The position numbers and the translations under genes are program-made. The notes under the pieces were generated by a model that worked only from the letters and a program-made list of their open reading frames with translations, was not told the origin of the DNA and made no database searches. Shown here piece after piece: positions 59,601-64,000 of a stretch of 64,000 bases of DNA (positions are counted from its first letter, which is position 1; each line of letters begins with the position of its first letter). Source of the stretch: Streptomyces sp. ISL-100 (GTDB taxonomy: Bacteria; Actinomycetota; Actinomycetes; Streptomycetales; Streptomycetaceae); NCBI RefSeq assembly GCF_018614615.1, contig NZ_JAGGOK010000070.1:120769-184768 (forward strand), read 5' to 3'.

Positions 59601-62600
59601 GCCTCGGCCCTGGTGGAACTCGCGGTACGGGCCGGCGACGAGTTCGGCGCCACCGTGCTGGACGACCTCTTGGTCACGGCGCCGAATCTGCCCGCCGCCG
59701 GTGGCATCCAGCTCCAGGTCAGCGTGGGCGCCGCGGACGCGGACGGCAGGCGCTCGGTCACGATCCACGGCAGGCCCGACGAAGGAGAGGTCGCCTGGTC
59801 GCCGCTGGCGCAGGGCCGGCTCAGCGTGCAAGGCCCCGGCACCTCGTTCGACCTCGGAGTCTGGCCACCGCGGGGAGCGGTCGCCGTCGACCTCGAAGGC
59901 GCCTACAAGCGGCTGGCCGGTGCCGGGCTCGGTTACGGCCCGGCCTTCCGGGGCGTGACCGCCGCCTGGCGGCTCGGAGCAGACCTGTTCGCCGAAGTGC
60001 GGCTCCCGGACGAGGAGCGGATGTCGGCCACCGAGTTCGTCCTGCACCCGGCGCTGCTCGACGCCGCCCTGCACTCCGTACTCCTCGCTGACGAAGCGAG
60101 CGCGGCGCGGGAGGCCACGGACTGGCGAGGTGTGCGCCTGTACGCGACCGGAGCGTCCTCACTCCGCGTACGGCTGACCGTCGCCGACGACGGCGTGGTG
60201 TCCGCACAGCTGGCAGATCCGGCGGGGCAGCCGGTCGCGCACATCGCCTCGGTGGGATCGCGCCCGCTCGACGCCGACGCGACGTCAGGGGCACGCGAGC
60301 ACGACGCGCTGTTCCAGGTGTCCTGGTCACCGGTCGGGTTCCCGGCCACGGGCGCGTCCGTCCACCGTCCCGTCCTGGGCGTGCTCGGCGACGACGACGG
60401 TGAGCACGCCGATGTCGCCGCCGTGGCAAAGGCGGCCGAGACGGGCGGTCCGCTCGACGCCGTTCTCGTCCAGTGGCGTACCGAACCCGACAGCGACATG
60501 CCCGGCTCGGTACGCAGGACCACACACCGGGCGCTGGCGCTGATGCAGCAGTGGCTGGCCGACGACCGGCTGGCCGACATCCCGCTCGTCTTCGTCACCG
60601 CCGGAGCCGTTGCCACGGGTACGGAGGATGTGAGCGACCTCGGGGCCGCCGCCCTGTGGGGTCTGTTGCGCTCGGCCCAGTCGGAGAACCCCGGCCGGAT
60701 CGTGCTCATCGACACCGACGGCTCCCCCCAGTCGCAGGCTGCGCTACCGGCGGTGCTGGCGCTGGGCGAGGAGCAGTCGGCCGTACGGGAAGGAAAGGCG
60801 TTCCGGCCCCGGCTCCAGCGGGTTTCCGGGACAGCGGGCGCGTACCCCGCCGCGTCGTGGAACCCCGAGGGAACGGTCCTGATCACCGGTGGCACAGGCG
60901 GACTCGGCGCGTTGTTCGCCCGCCACCTGGCCGGCCGGCACCGGGTGAAGCACCTTCTGCTCACCAGCCGTCGCGGACAACAGGCGGACCGGGCCAATGA
61001 GTTGGCGCGAGAACTGACAGCGCTCGGCGCGCGGGTGACCATCGCCGCCGCCGACGCATCCGACCGCGACGCGCTCGCCCGGACCATCGACAGCATCCCG
61101 GCTGAGCATCCCCTGACCGGTGTCGTCCACCTCGCGGGTGTCCTGGACGACGGCCTGATCGCCGCGCAGACTCCCGAGCGGCTGGACGCGGTCCTACGGC
61201 CGAAGGCGGACGCGGCGTGGCATCTGCACGAGCTCACGCGTGACCTGGATCTGTCGGCGTTCGTACTGTTCTCTTCCCTCGCCGGTGTGATCGGCGGCGC
61301 CGGTCAGTCCAACTACGCCGCGGCCAACGCCTTCCTCGACGGCCTCGCCCAGCACCGGGCGGCCCGGGGGCTGCCCGCCGTCTCGGTGGCCTGGGGCCTG
61401 TGGGCCCAGACCGGCGGAATGACCGGGAACCTCGACGAAGGGGACCTCCAGCGCATCGCCCGCGCGGGGTTCCGGCCGGTCACGCCGGACCAGGGCGTGG
61501 CCATGCTGGACGCCGCGCTCGCCCAGGGGCGTCCCGCGCTGGTCGGCACACCGCTGGATGTCGCGGCTCTGCGCGAGACCCCGGAGCGTGCGCCGCTGCT
61601 GCTGACCGGACTCGCCCGTACGCCCGTACGCCGCGTTGCGCTCGGCGCCGCCACGGTCACCGGGTCGCCCGCACGCGCGCTGCTCGGGCTGACGGACGCG
61701 CAGCAGCACGCGTATGTGCTCGATGTGGTCAGGGCCGAGGTCGCCGCCGTGCTCGGCCACCCCGATCCCGGCGGCATCGGAGCCGACCAGGCCTTCCCGG
61801 GGCTCGGGTTCGACTCGCTGACCGCGGTGGAACTGCGCAACCGGCTGACCACGCTGGCCGGAATCCGGCTGCCCGCCACCCTGGTCTTCGACCACCCGAC
61901 GCCGGCGGCGCTCGCCGGACACCTGCGTACCGTGCTTCTCGCCACGCTTGGCGACGCGGGCACGGGACGAGGACAGGGACAGGGGGCCGGGCCGTCGGCC
62001 GGGGCGTCGGCGGGAGGTGCGGCCACGCCCGGCGTGGACTTCGCCACCGAGATCGTGCTGCCCGAGGACGTGCGCCCGGCGGACGAGGTCGCGCGTAGCG
62101 TGAGCGACCCGTCGGAAGTCTTCCTCACCGGTGCCACCGGCTTCCTCGGCGCGTTCCTGCTGCGCGACCTGCTGCGGTCGTCCACGGCCAGGATCCGGGT
62201 GCTCGTACGCGGCGCCGACCGGGCCGACGCGCTGGCGCGGCTGCGGGCCAATCTGGAGTGGTACCGCCTCTGGAACGAGGTGGACCAGGACCGTATCGAC
62301 GTGGTGGTCGGCGACCTGGCACAGCCCCGGCTCGGCCTGGACGAGGAGGAGTTCGACACCCTGTCCCGGACGGTCGATGTCGTCTACCACCCCGGGGCTT
62401 CGGTCAACTGGATCCACCCGTACCAGGAACTCAAGGCGGCCAATGTCTCCGGCACCGTGGAGATCCTGCGGCTGGCGGCCCGCCACCGCACGGTACCGGT
62501 GCACTACGTGTCGACCACCGGGGTCTTCTCCGGCACGCACGGCGGCGGCGGAGACGCGCTGAAGCCCACGGAGCCGACGGGGCCCGGTGAGGCGCTGCCG

Positions 62601-63200
62601 ACCGGCTATGTGCAGAGCAAGTGGGTGTCGGAGCAGATCATCGACATCGCCCGCGAGCGCGGCCTGCCGGTCTCGGTCTTCCGGGTCGACGTGATCTCCG
62701 GTGATCAGGACAACGGTGCCTGCCAGACCCGCGACTTCGTCTGGCTGAGCCTCAAGGGGATCCTGCAGGCCGGTGCGGTCCCCGAGGGCATGGCCGGCCC
62801 GCTCCACCTGATGCCCGTCGACTACGTCAGTGCCGCGATCCTCGAGATCTCCCGGAAGGAGGAGGCCGCCGGCCGGACGTTCCACCTCTACAACCCGGAC
62901 GAACTGACCTTCGCCGAGGCCGCCGAACATCTGCGGTCCTTCGGATACCCGCTGGGCGAACTGCCGTGGGACGCCTGGCTGGAGCGGGTGACGTCCGACC
63001 GCGACAACGCGATGGTTCCGCTGCTCGACGCCTTCGAGATGCTGAGCGCGAACAGCGACGGCTTCTATCCGCCGATGGACGTCTCCGACACCCGCGCGGC
63101 CCTGGAGGGCACCGGAGTCGAGTGCCCGCCCGTGTCCAAGGCGCTCTTCGCGAAGTACGTCGAATTCTTCGTAGACGCGGGCTATTTCCCCGCCCCATGA
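56636..63200 (+). CDS. Type I PKS: docking-KS-AT(methylmalonyl)-DH-KR-ACP-thioester reductase, with one-base frameshift in KS
   Basis: AAGGAGAG precedes ATG 56636. About 2187 residues if one extra G in the GGGG at 57449-57452 is removed; as given, the frame breaks inside KS after TGWSEGVG and would stop at 58246. Order: N-terminal coiled docking (1-33), KS (TACSSS, then EAHGTAT, NIGHTVAAAG), AT (GHSQGE and YASH, methylmalonyl type), DH (HTVHGRVVLP, intact), KR (LDD, B-type, near 1411), ACP (GFDSL near 1723) and a thioester reductase (TGATGFLG near 1828, YVQSKW). The final domain releases the chain as aldehyde or alcohol instead of acid. With the aminotransferase remnant this implies an amine or cyclic-imine polyketide. 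Confidence 0.93.
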
Positions 63201-63265
63201 CCCCCCACTGCCACCCCCCACAAAACAACAACCGAGCAGGACACCAAGAGGGAGCATCGACCGAC

Positions 63266-63679
63266 ATGACTGCCACCACCACCGACCTCAGCAATCTGGT
63301 CCTCACCGACGACGTGGAGCAGCAGAACCAGGCCTTCATCGACGCCTTCAACTCGGGTGACGGATCCATTTTCGACCAGCTCTACCGCGACGACGCCCTC
63401 TCCAACCTCTCGGGCAGCCCGCTGACCGGCGCCGAGCGGACGCAGGGAATCATCGATCTGCTGAAGACGGGACCGACCCTGGATTCCAAGGTTCTGCACA
63501 ACTACGTCGCCGGCGACGTCTCCCTGGTGATAGTCGAGTTCCACCTCGAGGTCACCGACGAACAGGGCAACCGCCAGAAGATCTCCGGCACCTGCACCGA
63601 CGTGATGCGCCGCACCGGTGAGAACCGCTGGATCATGGCCATCGACCGTCCGCTCGCCGACGAACTGCCCACGAAGTAA
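63266..63679 (+). CDS. SnoaL-like/NTF2-fold protein
   Basis: 137 residues. QNQAFIDAFNSGDGSIFDQLY, LLKTGPTL, FHLEVTDEQG and W near the end fit the NTF2/SnoaL-like fold, here in the DUF4440-like subset. GAGGGAG lies about 11 nt before ATG 63266. Located 65 bp after the PKS and before a strong hairpin, so it is the last gene of the PKS operon. Possible roles are cyclisation or dehydration of the released product; the catalytic residues of SnoaL proper are not recognisable, so this is inference. Confidence 0.8.
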   Translation: MTATTTDLSNLVLTDDVEQQNQAFIDAFNSGDGSIFDQLYRDDALSNLSGSPLTGAERTQGIIDLLKTGPTLDSKVLHNYVAGDVSLVIVEFHLEVTDEQGNRQKISGTCTDVMRRTGENRWIMAIDRPLADELPTK

Positions 63680-63687
63680 CGCCTTCA

Positions 63688-63721
63688 GGAGAGCGCCACA
63701 CCTCCGGGTGTGGCGCTCTCC
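63688..63721 (+). terminator. Hairpin ending the PKS operon
   Basis: Perfect 15-bp arms (63688-63702 and 63707-63721) with TCCG loop, 8 bp after the stop of the SnoaL-like gene. Confidence 0.8.
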
Positions 63722-63832
63722 GGCACGGCGGCGAGCTCGGTGTGCGGAGTGCTTTTCTCGTGCCCCTAGGGCGTGTATCGAAAGTGCCTGGTGAGGATGG
63801 CGGAGAGCCCATTTGTGATCCAGAATGATTGG

Positions 63833-64000
63833 ATGGTCACGCTTGAGACTCCCCGTTTGATCCTGCGTCGCTGGCGCGAGGAAGACGTTGCGCCCATGGC
63901 TGCCGTCAATGCCGACCCCGAGGTCATGCGGTGGATCCGTGACGGCAGCGTCCGTGACGAACAGCAGACTCGCGGCGGGGTCCAGGCATGGGAGAGCGAG
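63833..64000 (+). CDS. GNAT-family N-acetyltransferase (RimJ/RimL type), 5' part
   Basis: The first 56 codons are in the window: LETPRLILRRWREEDVAPMA is the classic N-terminal strand and helix of RimJ/RimL-type acetyltransferases. No good ribosome site is seen before ATG 63833. It lies beyond the terminator and is probably unrelated to the PKS locus. Confidence 0.8.
   Translation, partial: MVTLETPRLILRRWREEDVAPMAAVNADPEVMRWIRDGSVRDEQQTRGGVQAWESE

Overview
The window is high-GC DNA with GC-rich third codon positions, purine-rich ribosome binding sites, frequent GTG starts and typical actinomycete families (SARP regulator, AfsR-like and NarL-type regulators, SpoIIE-type phosphatase, modular PKS and NRPS). 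It is almost certainly a Streptomyces chromosome, probably an accessory or arm-like region. No tRNA, rRNA, CRISPR array or intact insertion sequence was seen.

Region A (1-16.8 kb) is a peptide biosynthesis locus. An HMGL-family acyl-transferring synthase and a domain-permuted, fused aconitase-type isomerase run left off the window edge. Two related sensor kinases, one NarL-type response regulator and a prephenate dehydratase follow. Then come a stand-alone penicillin-binding-protein-like hydrolase resembling PBP-type peptide cyclases (SurE type) and a bimodular NRPS with half a C domain at its start, a Phe-like first A domain, and a C-terminally cut E domain with no TE. Together they suggest a small peptide containing a chain-elongated (homophenylalanine-like) or aromatic residue, offloaded in trans. 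A duplicated 112-bp promoter module with a 16-bp palindrome sits in matching orientation in front of both the synthase operon and the cyclase/NRPS operon.

Region B (16.8-27.9 kb) holds two oxidoreductases, a necrosis-inducing NLP protein, a metallo-hydrolase with a divergent AraC regulator, and a minus-strand operon of exported proteins. In that operon a lytic-transglycosylase/SGNH protein appears split by a frameshift. Region C (28-42.5 kb) is a gene-poor stretch followed by stress and housekeeping genes: J-domain protein, cold-shock protein, Hsp20, a multidomain SpoIIE phosphatase, an amino-acid permease, katG, prolyl oligopeptidase, a DHFR-like reductase and an SDR.

Region D (42.5-63.8 kb) is a damaged type I PKS locus: a P450 with an internal deletion, a Tat-type amine oxidase, a SARP truncated at its C terminus, an aminotransferase truncated tail-to-tail against it, a flavin reductase, an acyl-CoA-dehydrogenase-like flavoprotein lacking its N terminus, and PKS genes starting head-to-head in the middle of a DH domain. 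The last PKS ends in a thioester reductase domain and has a one-base frameshift in its KS. The set (reductive release, aminotransferase, flavin oxidation pair, SnoaL-like protein, SARP) matches the logic of coelimycin/cyclizidine-type polyketide alkaloids, but as sequenced it looks like a rearranged remnant, or carries assembly errors. A partial GNAT acetyltransferase ends the window.
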